45,464 nt of DNA from Campylobacter concisus (GTDB taxonomy: Bacteria; Campylobacterota; Campylobacteria; Campylobacterales; Campylobacteraceae), in assembly GCF_002165775.1 (NCBI RefSeq), contig NZ_NDYP01000008.1, positions 1-45,464 on the forward strand, written 5' to 3'. Shown one piece after another: positions 34,224-42,902 of this stretch. Both the position numbers and the translations under genes were made by a program. Below the pieces are notes generated by a model. The model did not search any database. It worked only from the letters and a program-made list of their open reading frames with translations, and had not been told where the DNA came from. Within the stretch, counting starts at the first letter, position 1; every line of letters begins with the position of its first letter.

Positions 34224-36185
34224 CTACTCATTATCATACGATACCATCTCTACTTTAGCCTTTAGTGTGTTTGCATTAATAGGCTTGGCATAAGTGTTTA
34301 GTAAAATTTTATACTGCTTTTCATGTCCTACTATCTGGGCTATAAGGTTAGCTTCTACCTCGCGTTGCACTAGATAGTCTATAAAGTAGTGCCTAAAAGA
34401 GTAGAAGGTCTTTTTAGAGTCTTTGTCTATAAACTTTCTTTGGATCTGGCTTCTAAAAATTTCAGAGAAGTCCTTATTGCTTACCTTAAATATATTTCCG
34501 CTTTTCTTGCTATTAACATATTCTAGCAGACCTAGATCTATGAGCTTACTATGAATAGGCACAAACCTAATGCTGTTTTTGGTCTTGGTGGTTTTACCAT
34601 CATTTGTGTTTATGTTAAAGCAGTAAATCCCATCTTTTAAAGCTATATCTTCCTTATGAAGCTGTGTGATCTCTTTTATCCTCATGCCACTATAAGCAGC
34701 TATCATTGTGACGTAGTAGAGCTCACTAGCCTCTATCCTTGAACTTGGTGATTTACCACTTTGTTTGATACTAGTTACTATCTCAAAGATCTTTCTAGCT
34801 TCTGATGCTTCGTATGGAAGCACTGCCCTTTCGCTAGGGTCTATGTCTATCTTGACATTCATTTTTGCAGTTATGCTTTTACTTATATAGCCGCTATCAA
34901 AGCAGTAGTTAAAAAACTGAATAACCCTTATCATATATTTTTGGATAGTAGGCTCAGAGAGTTTATCGTCATTTTCTCCTAGCTTAAGTATCTGAGATAA
35001 ACTTTTATCTTTATACCTGCTCTTTTGAGCTAGCTTAGTTGGAATTTTATAAAGAAGATCTCTAAATTCAAGCAAGTTATCTCTTGTGATCCTATAAACT
35101 GGCGTATCTTCGTTAAAGTATAAAAATAAGAGCTTTTTTACGCCAGTAACTAGTCTTTGCGTATCTGGCGACCACTTGTCAGCTCTTTTAGTGTTTGTCT
35201 CAAATATCTCGAATGCATCCTTTAAGCTCTTTTGATCTTCTAAATTTAAAGCTGAGAATTGATTGCTAGAGCCAGATGTCGCTTGCAGTACTTGCCTGAT
35301 CTCATACTCTTTGGTTATTTTGGCGCTAGGATTAAAAATACTAAAGCTACTATCGTCATCTAATTTTATCTTGATATTTTTTGGTGGATTTGGGTCCATT
35401 ATAATATCTTCCATGCTTCTATGGTCATTCTTTGTTCTTACTAGCTTTAAATTTGAAGTTGAGCCATACTTTTGATCTAGTATGGCATAAACCGTCTCGC
35501 TAATCCTCTGAGCCATAGCCTTAAGCTGCCCATCAGTAATGGGCAAACAACCACTATTTTCAAGCTCTTTTATATTTTCTTGAAAAGAATCTATATCCTT
35601 AGCATCAAACGAACTAGGCGTGGCTTTAGTATCATTAGAGCCATCTTCAAGGAAACAGTGCTCACGCTTGTCATCAAAGAGCACACTGCTCTTCTCAAGC
35701 TTTGATACAAGATAGTTAAGTGTTAGTATGTTTTTCTCTAAAAGAGTTTGCCCTATGTTCTCTTTATCCTTGCTGCCAAGAGCACCAGCAGTGTTAGTGA
35801 TATTACTTATATCCTTAATTAAAATTTGAGGTAGATCGCCATCTATCAAACTTTGTTTAAAGTAGTCATTGAGCGCATTTAGAAATTCTACATCCATCTT
35901 CTTATTAAGAAGAGAGTGCTCTTTGATGCTCTTACTAAGCTTTACTTTCATAAACGAATTTACAAAAGATTGGATTATGTTATCACTAAGATTCATGTGA
36001 ACTGCCCTTTTTATCAGGTAAAGATTATTATCTAGAATTTTAGCCCTTTTTCTGGCTTTTTCCAAGAGATTAGTGGATGTGGAGAAGCAAATTTCTCGCT
36101 TTTCGTTAAAAAATTTTCTGATGCTTGGAGCAAGTGTGACTCGGTAGTAATATATACCGTTTCGCTCCCTTAAGTGTTGTCCCAT
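34224..36185 (-). CDS. int: Large tyrosine-recombinase integrase of the tRNA-Met island
   Basis: Catalyses integration at the tRNA-Met gene. I start it at ATG 36185 (MGQHLRERNGIYYYRV, 653 residues); a TTG seven codons earlier is less likely. The catalytic domain is C-terminal: AAYSGMRIKEITQLHKEDI (first Arg), TFYSFRHYFIDYLVQREVEA (His-x-x-Arg region in degenerate form), IAQIVGHEKQYKILLNTYAK with the likely Tyr nucleophile. The long N-terminal half (about 400 residues) is arm-binding and linker. It is transcribed away from attR, which begins 105 bases from its start. Its size is like that of other large Campylobacter island integrases. Confidence 0.9.
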   Translation of the reverse strand: MGQHLRERNGIYYYRVTLAPSIRKFFNEKREICFSTSTNLLEKARKRAKILDNNLYLIKRAVHMNLSDNIIQSFVNSFMKVKLSKSIKEHSLLNKKMDVEFLNALNDYFKQSLIDGDLPQILIKDISNITNTAGALGSKDKENIGQTLLEKNILTLNYLVSKLEKSSVLFDDKREHCFLEDGSNDTKATPSSFDAKDIDSFQENIKELENSGCLPITDGQLKAMAQRISETVYAILDQKYGSTSNLKLVRTKNDHRSMEDIIMDPNPPKNIKIKLDDDSSFSIFNPSAKITKEYEIRQVLQATSGSSNQFSALNLEDQKSLKDAFEIFETNTKRADKWSPDTQRLVTGVKKLLFLYFNEDTPVYRITRDNLLEFRDLLYKIPTKLAQKSRYKDKSLSQILKLGENDDKLSEPTIQKYMIRVIQFFNYCFDSGYISKSITAKMNVKIDIDPSERAVLPYEASEARKIFEIVTSIKQSGKSPSSRIEASELYYVTMIAAYSGMRIKEITQLHKEDIALKDGIYCFNINTNDGKTTKTKNSIRFVPIHSKLIDLGLLEYVNSKKSGNIFKVSNKDFSEIFRSQIQRKFIDKDSKKTFYSFRHYFIDYLVQREVEANLIAQIVGHEKQYKILLNTYAKPINANTLKAKVEMVSYDNE

Positions 36186-36290
36186 ATTTAATAGCCAACC
36201 GGTCAAAAATGGAACAGTTTTATGTAACGACTAAGTAAAAAATCGTCTAAAGTGCGTATTTCAGGCTTTTGTGAGCTCATATAAAAAATC

Positions 36291-36337
36291 CTCATAAGCC
36301 GGAGGTCGGGAGTTCAAGTCTCCCCCGTGACACCATA
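36291..36337 (+). repeat. attR: displaced 3' part of tRNA-Met
   Basis: Exact copy of 13727-13773. The 5' half of the tRNA is absent (preceding bases are ATAAAAAATC), so it is not a functional tRNA gene. Adjacent to the integrase start. Confidence 0.88.
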
Positions 36338-36591
36338 AATACCTAAACTACGATGTTTCTACAATATTATATTGCAGTTACCTTTCATTAAATATAGCTT
36401 AATGTTTGTAGCAAAACAAAATTTTATGTAGCAAATTTTTAAGCTTGCAGTAATTTTAACACGTTTTTTGTAAAATTTTAAAAAACAAGTAAAATTTTTT
36501 AACGAATCATCTACTATGATATAATCTGTCACTCTACTGGGTTAAATTTTTACCATAACTTAAATAAAATGAGTATAGATGTGTAGTAAAA

Positions 36592-36812
36592 ATGGCGTTT
36601 ATAGCTATTGAATATGGGCTAAAAAATATTTTTGATGATTATGATTTATTCATATTTCCTAGCAATAAAACACAAAATAGAGATAGGCTGCATAAGCATC
36701 ACGAGATCCTGCGTGTGTCAAATACCGGCTCCCATTTATAAAGATAAAAGAGCCAGAGTATTTAAAGGCAAAATTTGAGAATTTGCTTGGAGAGTATTTG
36801 GTGCGCAATTGA
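36592..36812 (+). pseudogene. Small unknown reading frame, frameshifted
   Basis: ATG at 36592 opens MAFIAIEYGLKNIFDDYDLF to a stop at 36739. Adding one T near 36736 would continue it as FIKIKEPEYLKAKFENLLGE to TGA at 36812, about 73 residues. No family is recognised and no ribosome site is evident. Other parts of 36338-36998 show nothing I can support. Confidence 0.3.
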
Positions 36813-36998
36813 TGATGATGCAATAATTTTTATTTGGTAATTTTAAGATATTTGTTTCGATTCCTCATATAAATACTAGCATTAAGTAATTCATAAGTAT
36901 TTTTATGCTATACAATCAATTATAAGCAAAAACCCCTTGATATATCGTGCTTTTTAAAACATAAAATCATTTTTTTATTCTACTTACTATCAAATTCA

Positions 36999-37027
36999 TT
37001 GACTCGACTATAAAAAAAGATTATAAT
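36999..37027 (+). promoter_or_regulatory. Strong sigma-70 promoter
   Basis: TTGACT (36999-37004), 17 bases, TATAAT (37022-37027). One mismatch from consensus with ideal spacing, unusual in this AT-rich genome, where -35 boxes are weak. It points into the structured region at 37087-37188. Confidence 0.7.
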
Positions 37028-37070
37028 GCTCACAATTTTTAAAAATATATTAATTAAAAAAGGAACCAGC

Positions 37071-37188
37071 ATGAATAAAACTAATTAAAAGTAGAGGTTC
37101 TATTTAAGTATTTAATTAAAGAGAACCCCTACGATAAGTTGCGAGAACCCTTATTGTAATCGTTCTCTACTTTTAAACTACTTAAATA
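37071..37188 (+). promoter_or_regulatory. Leader peptide and alternative-stem region (candidate attenuator or small RNA)
   Basis: About 35 bases after the likely start of transcription, AAGGA (37060-37064) precedes a five-codon frame, MNKTN (37071-37088). Stems: AAAAGTAGAG (37087) with CTCTACTTTT (37165), GTAGAGGTTCT (37091) with AGAACCCCTAC (37122, one mismatch), AGAGAAC (37120) with GTTCTCT (37162), CGATAAG (37132) with CTTATTG (37150), and TATTTAAGTA (37101) with TACTTAAATA (37179). GAGAACCC is repeated at 37121 and 37143. Several stems exclude each other, as in translational attenuators. No resistance gene follows; the next gene starts at 37303. Confidence 0.45.
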
Positions 37189-37302
37189 AAAACCTTATCA
37201 ACAACTACCATATCAAAATAAAAGGCACACTATAGGTATGTCCATTTGGTGAGATGGCTATTGCTATCTTTGTAAAAATTTAAAAAGTCATAGGAGAAAA
37301 AT

Positions 37303-37605
37303 ATGGCGAATAAAAAAATGCTTTTAAATGATTTAAAAGCTATTAGAAAAAATAAAACAAAACAGGAGATTAAAAAAGCATGCTTGGACGTCTTTTTTCC
37401 AGAAAAAGCAACACTCAAAGAATGCAAGTTGCTAATCGAAAATCGTTATAACGTAAAGCTATCGAATAAAGAGTTTTTTAAATGGAAGAAAGAATATAAG
37501 GCACAAATAACGAATCAACCATCCGATGCAGATCAAATTCCTGAGGTTAAAGAAGATAATAAAAAAGATGAGGAACTAAGCAATGGCACTAACAATCAAG
37601 AGTAG
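37303..37605 (+). CDS. Small basic protein at head of the second mobilization module (100 aa)
   Basis: AGGAG lies seven bases before the ATG. The N-terminal two-thirds is basic and helical (NKKMLLNDLKAIRKNKTKQE; CKLLIENRYNVKLSNKEFFK WKKEY), compatible with a small DNA-binding protein. The C-terminal tail is acidic and disordered (PEVKEDNKKDEELSNGTN). It overlaps the next gene by 23 bases. I recognise no family. Its place at the head of a mobilization operon suggests a relaxosome or regulatory role, as an inference only. Confidence 0.5.
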   Translation: MANKKMLLNDLKAIRKNKTKQEIKKACLDVFFPEKATLKECKLLIENRYNVKLSNKEFFKWKKEYKAQITNQPSDADQIPEVKEDNKKDEELSNGTNNQE

Positions 37606-38128
37606 CGATACAGCAGTTGCAGCAAATGCCGTAATTGCTCTACAAGAACATATCGAAATGAGCAATAAGGCTAGTGAAAATATTAGAAATAATATTGAAC
37701 TTTTTAATCAAGCCGCAGATAGCTTTGATAAAAGCTTTAAAGAAAAAATAGAACTTATAGAGCAAGGAGGTATTGAACTTATAAATGCAACAAAAGAGAT
37801 TCAAAACAACTTTCAAAATACTCTAAAGAGTGCAGATAAAACTATATCAAAGATTAACTCATCTTTTAGCTCTTTGATGAAAAAGATAGTATATGCATTA
37901 ATTGCCTTTTTATTTATAGAAGTGGCCTTCTTTTTGGGCTACTTGTTTTATGATAGCTATAAGACAAATGAAACCAAAGCTGCGCTACAAAATAGGCTAG
38001 ATAAAGCACTTTATAACGTGTCTAATCTTAAAGGCTTTATCATTCATATCTACAACCAAGATAGCCAAAAAGCTAACGAAGATTTTACTAAATGGCTAAA
38101 CACAAATGGTGGCAGCAATGTTTGGTAG
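37583..38128 (+). CDS. Coiled-coil membrane protein of the second mobilization module (181 aa)
   Basis: The N-terminal half is coiled coil (MSNKASENIRNNIELFNQAA; IELINATKEIQNNFQNTLKS). One membrane helix follows near residues 108-130 (IVYALIAFLFIEVAFFLGYL), then a polar C-terminal domain (NVSNLKGFIIHIYNQDSQKA). This resembles the coiled-coil/helix plan of the MbeB-like protein nested in mobA at 31729, though I see no clear sequence identity. Mobilization modules often carry such membrane partners of the relaxosome. It starts inside the preceding gene. Confidence 0.55.
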   Translation: MALTIKSSDTAVAANAVIALQEHIEMSNKASENIRNNIELFNQAADSFDKSFKEKIELIEQGGIELINATKEIQNNFQNTLKSADKTISKINSSFSSLMKKIVYALIAFLFIEVAFFLGYLFYDSYKTNETKAALQNRLDKALYNVSNLKGFIIHIYNQDSQKANEDFTKWLNTNGGSNVW

Positions 38129-38218
38129 TAAGCAAATTTTTCTAATAGCAAGACACATACAATGTATGACACTTCGTTTTCATACCTTGTATAATCTTGC
38201 TCTGCCGAGGGCTACAAT

Positions 38219-38254
38219 GCGAGATATAAGAAGCGTTAAAACGCTTCATCTCGC
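38219..38254 (+). promoter_or_regulatory. Long hairpin upstream of the MobC-like gene (oriT or operator candidate)
   Basis: GCGAGAT-(ATAA)-GAAGCGTT, loop AA, AACGCTTC-ATCTCGC: 15 paired bases with a 4-nt bulge. It lies 27 bases before the 38281 start and lacks a T run, so a terminator is less likely. TATAATCTTGCTC just upstream (38190) resembles a MOBP nick region. Confidence 0.45.
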
Positions 38255-38280
38255 TAACACATTTTATGAAAGGATATCAT

Positions 38281-38643
38281 ATGTCAAAAAATGTCAAGGA
38301 TAAGGTGCTCTCCGCAAGGATCACTTATCAACAATATGATAAGTTATCTAAAATAGCTTTAGAGTTAGATATGTCAAGATCAGAAATTATTTCCTATCTT
38401 ATTGATAATGGAATTACAAACTCTGAACCCATAAAAAAGAAGGAGCTAGATCCAGCAATCCTTGCAAATTTTTCTAGACCTTTTAATAACATTAATCAAA
38501 TAGCAAAGAAACTAAATATAGCTTATAAGACCAGTGGTAATATAGATTTAGAAGTGATACTGCGAGCACAAGAAGATTTGTACAAAACTCAATCAGTGCT
38601 AACTGAAATTTTAAGCCTAATAAGGAGTAGATATGATAGTTAA
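38281..38643 (+). CDS. MobC-like ribbon-helix-helix relaxosome protein (120 aa)
   Basis: Start chosen at 38281 because AAAGGA (38269-38274) serves it; an in-frame ATG at 38266 overlaps that site. The N-terminus VKDKVLSARITYQQYDKLSK then IALELDMSRSEIISYLI is a ribbon-helix-helix pattern. The C-terminus has ANFSRPFNNINQIAKKLNIA, the NxxQIAKKLN signature of MobC-type accessory proteins. It overlaps the relaxase gene by 11 bases. It probably binds oriT and regulates the operon. Confidence 0.8.
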   Translation: MSKNVKDKVLSARITYQQYDKLSKIALELDMSRSEIISYLIDNGITNSEPIKKKELDPAILANFSRPFNNINQIAKKLNIAYKTSGNIDLEVILRAQEDLYKTQSVLTEILSLIRSRYDS

Positions 38644-41086
38644 GATCTCAAAGGGAGAAAAAGGCATAGCTGATTATCTAAAAACTGGCAAGAAAAGAGA
38701 TTCAAAGCTAACTAGAGATGAAAAAGATGATAGATTGCCACTGGCTGGAAATTTAGATCTTATTGAGATGTCTGAAAAGCACCAGAGCAAGAAAAAGAGT
38801 AAGAAACATAACTACTATCATATATCCTTGTCATTTACTTCAGAGGAGTGGAACAAACTATATGAAAGTGGCAATATAGATGAGTTTATAATGGACTTTT
38901 TGAGGCTCACTTTCCCAAATCACGACATAGATGAGCTATTTTTTTATGCTGAAGCTCATTTGCCTATAATCAAAGAAGAACCATATATTCCTCGTCCAGA
39001 AGGGGCGCTAGAAAATAGAACATTAAACAAGAAACATAAAAACGGTGAACCACTAAAAAGAGAGCCTCATATTCATCTAATAGTCTCTTTTGAAAATATG
39101 AAATTTACTCATAGTGTAAAAACTGGTGGAGTTATATATACAAAAGGTGCAGCCAAGCAACAAGTAAAAGCTATTATGGCTAAATCAGCAGAGAAATTTA
39201 AAAGAGTAGTTAATGACATCTTATCTAACAAGTATGGATTAAATAATATAGAGCCTTTAAGTATGGATGAAGACCAACTAAAAAAACAATATGAAAGCTT
39301 TAAAAGTGCAGCACAAAAGGTTAAGAAAGGCAAAGAAAAAGATACACGGATAAAGATAGAAACAGATGTGGTGATCGAGCCAAAAGCTAATACAAAAGAG
39401 CAAAATATAAGTGTTGAAGAGCTGCTAGCTGACGCTAAAAATTCTACAGCTGATTATCTGTTAAGAATGATAGAAGAAGATGAGAGTTTCAAAAAAGACT
39501 ATTATGATAGAGCAAAGAGGCTTAATGCAGTGGATATAAGAGAATTTTTGCCTATGATCAATGCAAAATTTAACATCACTGCAAAACCTGAAATGGTAAA
39601 TGACAAATATAAAGTAAGAGTGGATGGTTTTAATGGAACTTATAATCTAACTGATCTAATGTGTAAGATAGTCTACAATGGCAGAAAAGGAGCGTTGTTT
39701 CACGTAGTTAATGAGCTAGAGCAAATGCTTATAGAGCTTCAAGCTAATAAAAATGAGCCAAAGATAACATTAAGTGTAAGTAGTGACTTTAACATACAAA
39801 ATCAAGAGCCAAAAACTCAAGTGCTAAATAGCTGGAAAACGATACAAATAGAGCCATACAACCTAAAACCAATACTTAAAAACTATTCAGCTATATCAGT
39901 GGCAAGTTTTAAAGATAAAAGTAAAGAAGCTAGCAGTATTGATGGCATAACTCCTACGCTTATATATGATATAGATAACTCTAAATTTAGTGCAAATAAT
40001 GCTCAAAATTTACTACAAAGTAAAGGAATAAAAGGCTTCATATACCCAACCACCTATCAAGCGCTAGACGCAAAAGTAGAGAAATTTAAACTCATCATAC
40101 CCACAACAGATGCTCCAAGCTTAAATGAATATAATGAATACATAAAAGAGATAACAAGAGAGCTTGGGTTATATAACATAGTAAATAACTCCAGCTTGCA
40201 TCCTAGTAAATTTCACTACACTCCAGTGCCAGGATCTGAAGTTATAAGCATTAGTGGAAAAACTTTTGATAATACAAGAGCCATTGAAGATGCGGGCTTA
40301 AAAACAGATATTAATAATATGGATGTTAAAGCCATAGAGGAAAATTTACAAAATCTAAGAAAATATGAGCTTGGTCATGAGCCAAAAGATACCAACTCAC
40401 ATATTAAAAGAACAAGCTATCAAGCTATATCATCAAAGATTCCAATAAAAGAGTTAATAGAATACTTTGACGAGAGTACTATGGTTAAAAAATATAAAGA
40501 TCATCAAATACTTTCTTGCAAGAGTGGCAGATATCTTTACTTGCCAGAAGAAAACACAGCCTACTCTTTTAGCCAAAATAGACACTATACTCCATATATC
40601 TACATTAGAGATAAATTTTATGAAGCAGCCAGAAAGATAAAAACTAGATTTTATGATGATGACGATCTCATTAAAAAGCTAGGTATTACACAAAATGAAT
40701 ATGAAGGCTTCGTAAAAGGCATCGATTACCATCTAGATATAAATAGATACTATTTAGCTTTTATAAATAGAACTGAAGGCTTTAAAAAATACCTGTCAGA
40801 TATAGTTAAAATTAACTATCAAGGCTTAATTTATAATATAAAAACCTATATGAAAGATTGGCAAGATATGCAAGGTTTTAATAAGCTAAAGGGGCGTTAT
40901 AAAACAGATAAGATCTCTCTAGCAAATGATTATATATCATTTGACTCACTAAAAATAACAAAGCAAGAGCTATACGATCAAGGACTTGATAAGAACTTTG
41001 GAGTAAAGCAATCAAAACAACAATCAAGTGAGATAAAAGCTATAGAGCAAAACGTGAAGTCAGGATATGATAGTTTGGGAAGGTAG
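38633..41086 (+). CDS. Relaxase with C-terminal primase-like region (817 aa)
   Basis: The N-terminal domain begins MIVKISKGEKGIADYLKTGK, as in Campylobacterota mobilization relaxases. It has NYYHISLSFTSEEWNKLY, FFYAEAHLP and REPHIHLIVSFENMKF (about 140-158), whose HxH is the probable metal site. After a charged linker, residues about 440-540 read TPTLIYDIDNSKFSANNAQN, GFIYPTTYQALDAKVEKFKL IIP, and NSSLHPSKFHYTPVPGSE. This hhhDhD, then fkLIIP, then basic/aromatic order is that of archaeo-eukaryotic primase-type domains. A relaxase-primase fusion is known in IncQ MobA, so the idea is plausible, but the primase part needs a profile search. The rest of the C-terminus is helical. Confidence 0.75.
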   Translation: MIVKISKGEKGIADYLKTGKKRDSKLTRDEKDDRLPLAGNLDLIEMSEKHQSKKKSKKHNYYHISLSFTSEEWNKLYESGNIDEFIMDFLRLTFPNHDIDELFFYAEAHLPIIKEEPYIPRPEGALENRTLNKKHKNGEPLKREPHIHLIVSFENMKFTHSVKTGGVIYTKGAAKQQVKAIMAKSAEKFKRVVNDILSNKYGLNNIEPLSMDEDQLKKQYESFKSAAQKVKKGKEKDTRIKIETDVVIEPKANTKEQNISVEELLADAKNSTADYLLRMIEEDESFKKDYYDRAKRLNAVDIREFLPMINAKFNITAKPEMVNDKYKVRVDGFNGTYNLTDLMCKIVYNGRKGALFHVVNELEQMLIELQANKNEPKITLSVSSDFNIQNQEPKTQVLNSWKTIQIEPYNLKPILKNYSAISVASFKDKSKEASSIDGITPTLIYDIDNSKFSANNAQNLLQSKGIKGFIYPTTYQALDAKVEKFKLIIPTTDAPSLNEYNEYIKEITRELGLYNIVNNSSLHPSKFHYTPVPGSEVISISGKTFDNTRAIEDAGLKTDINNMDVKAIEENLQNLRKYELGHEPKDTNSHIKRTSYQAISSKIPIKELIEYFDESTMVKKYKDHQILSCKSGRYLYLPEENTAYSFSQNRHYTPYIYIRDKFYEAARKIKTRFYDDDDLIKKLGITQNEYEGFVKGIDYHLDINRYYLAFINRTEGFKKYLSDIVKINYQGLIYNIKTYMKDWQDMQGFNKLKGRYKTDKISLANDYISFDSLKITKQELYDQGLDKNFGVKQSKQQSSEIKAIEQNVKSGYDSLGR

Positions 41087-41144
41087 ATTATCGTAAGCTG
41101 TTATAGAGGTCAAGTTATTGGCATTATATCTTCTTGGCCATCTC

Positions 41145-42359
41145 TCACCCCATAAAACCAAACGGCAAGGCAAACATATCATCATCTAGCTTCATAGCCG
41201 TATCTCCAGCATAAAAAACTATGCCCTTGTCAAATTTACTTTGCAAATTCTCTTTTAGATGGTAGATATGTTTAAAGTCATCTTTGCTGATTGTTTTTGA
41301 GGACTTGACCTCTATGGCTATGAGTTTACCTGATATCTCAAGTATAAAGTCTATCTCTTTTTGATCGCTCGTTCTATAATAATATATATTTGCTCTTTTT
41401 TTGCTACTTGTATTTGCCTTTAGTAGTTCATCAAATACAAACGTCTCATATATGGCACCTTTATATGAAGAATTTGCAAGCTCTTGCGCTGAAGAAATTT
41501 GAAGTAAGTGTGCCAGCACCCCTGTGTCTGTAGCAAAAATTTTAGGTGTTTTTATGAGCCTTTTTAGAGCGTTGTTAAAGTATGGCTGAAGCTTTTGGAT
41601 CTGATAGGTATGCTCAAGCACGCTAAAATAGCTATCAAAGGTCTTGTTATCAAGCCCAGACTCTAAACATAGCTCGTTTTTGTTAAAGATGTTGCCGCTT
41701 CTTAGCATACATAGGCGGTACATAGTGATAAATTTATCCATATTTCTGATGTTGCCTATCTCTTTGGCGTCTGATTCTATATATGTTCTTATATATGAGC
41801 TAAACCAGAGATATTTTGATTTCTCTGAGCTTATCTTTGTGATCTCTGGGTAGCCGCCGTTTATGATCTTCTCAGATAAGCCGTCGTTGTCATATTTTCT
41901 AAGCACCAGATGGCCTATATCGCTACTTAAAATATCTATCAAATTTTCATCACTATGGCCTAACTCTTTTTGAGAAAGCGGATAGAGTTCCACTATGCCT
42001 ATCCTACCAGCAAGTGAGTCTGATATATCTTTAAAGCCTTTTAAATTTGCAGAGCCGGTTAGTATGAACTGACCGTTTGTTCTGTTTTTATCTACAAATT
42101 CTTTTATAGCTAAAAGCAGTATGGGAACTCTTTGTATCTCATCTATCACGATAGGCTTACTACAGTGTTCTATAAAGCCTTTTGGGTCGTTTCTTGCGGA
42201 TTCATATATATTAATATCGTCAAGCGTTACGTAATTTGGTATATCTAAATTTAATGCAAGGGTTGATTTGCCAACTTGCCTAGCTCCGCTTATCAAAAGC
42301 ACAGGAAAGCTTTTCATATACTCTTTTATCTCATCAGCTACGGCTCGTTTGATGTACAT
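41145..42359 (-). CDS. AAA ATPase with DUF4143 domain (404 aa)
   Basis: The N-terminal ATPase domain (AAA_14) has Walker A LLISGARQVGKSTLALNL near residues 20-37, Walker B SKPIVIDEIQRVP near 68-80 and sensor QFILTGSANLKGF. The C-terminal DUF4143 domain includes KIFATDTGVLAHLL and RTSDQKEIDFILEISGKLIA, followed by IEVKSSKTI, a nuclease-like PD-(D/E)XK-type motif (D-x-I-L-E, E-V-K). Such proteins are very common, scattered by transfer, and of unknown function. It is monocistronic and convergent with the relaxase gene. Confidence 0.88.
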   Translation of the reverse strand: MYIKRAVADEIKEYMKSFPVLLISGARQVGKSTLALNLDIPNYVTLDDINIYESARNDPKGFIEHCSKPIVIDEIQRVPILLLAIKEFVDKNRTNGQFILTGSANLKGFKDISDSLAGRIGIVELYPLSQKELGHSDENLIDILSSDIGHLVLRKYDNDGLSEKIINGGYPEITKISSEKSKYLWFSSYIRTYIESDAKEIGNIRNMDKFITMYRLCMLRSGNIFNKNELCLESGLDNKTFDSYFSVLEHTYQIQKLQPYFNNALKRLIKTPKIFATDTGVLAHLLQISSAQELANSSYKGAIYETFVFDELLKANTSSKKRANIYYYRTSDQKEIDFILEISGKLIAIEVKSSKTISKDDFKHIYHLKENLQSKFDKGIVFYAGDTAMKLDDDMFALPFGFMG

Positions 42360-42662
42360 AGTATTTTATCCTTAAATATTTAGGAGTATAATACTACAAT
42401 ATATATAAATTTACAAGGATGGTTTGGTTAAGATAATTGTATATTTAAATTTAATTCGAACTAAAACTGGCAAGATTAAGTCAGTCACTGTGATTTTCCA
42501 TCACACTGAGTATTTTATTGGTAGAGTTTTAAGCAATATCACCTCAGATTTTCATATTGACAAATGGTGGCCAAATTTTACCTCAAAAGGAGCAGCACAA
42601 TAACCATTTTTGGAATATTGCACAGGCTCTTTTATATTGCGACCTAACTTCCCAATAAATTT
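42360..42662. other. Gene-poor 303-base stretch
   Basis: Only a short open stretch without start is seen on the plus strand, ending VIFHHTEYFIGRVLSNITSD then FHIDKWWPNF and a stop at 42603. It may be the end of an unrecognised gene. Nothing else is supported. Confidence 0.25.
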
Positions 42663-42902
42663 TTACCTCATAACTTTATCCAGTAGTGATTTATAGCTAT
42701 CCACTACGTCATAGACCACGCTATCGTTGCTTATAGCCTTAAAATGCTCCTTTGCGCAGTGGATTTTGGACTCTTCGACTTGGCGAAGCTGCATAGAGTT
42801 CATAGACCCTTTAGTCTCCGCGACAAAATAAATGTGCTTGATATCACCCTCATAAAATGCAATCGCCCTAAAAAGACAAACCTCTCCAGATACATCAGTC
42901 AT
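42663..42902 (-). pseudogene. 3' fragment of a type III restriction Res-subunit gene
   Basis: KHIYFVAETKGSMNSMQLRQ then VEESKIHCAKEHFKAIS is the C-terminal nuclease end of type III Res proteins (the FVAETKGS strand is characteristic). Only about 79 of roughly 900-1000 codons remain. The 5' boundary coincides with the start of the ISL3-family fragment at about 42903, and no Mod gene is in the window. Confidence 0.65.

Noticed and set aside
36291-36337. A second tRNA-Met gene
   Set aside because: Only the part from the anticodon loop to CCA is present; the 5' acceptor strand and D arm are missing, so it is an att copy.
37087-37188. CRISPR-like or iteron array
   Set aside because: Only one direct octamer repeat; the other matches are inverted and fit RNA stems, with no regular spacing.
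37230-37427. Minus-strand 65-residue frame
   Set aside because: Opposes the well-started gene at 37303; no ribosome site and no conserved feature.
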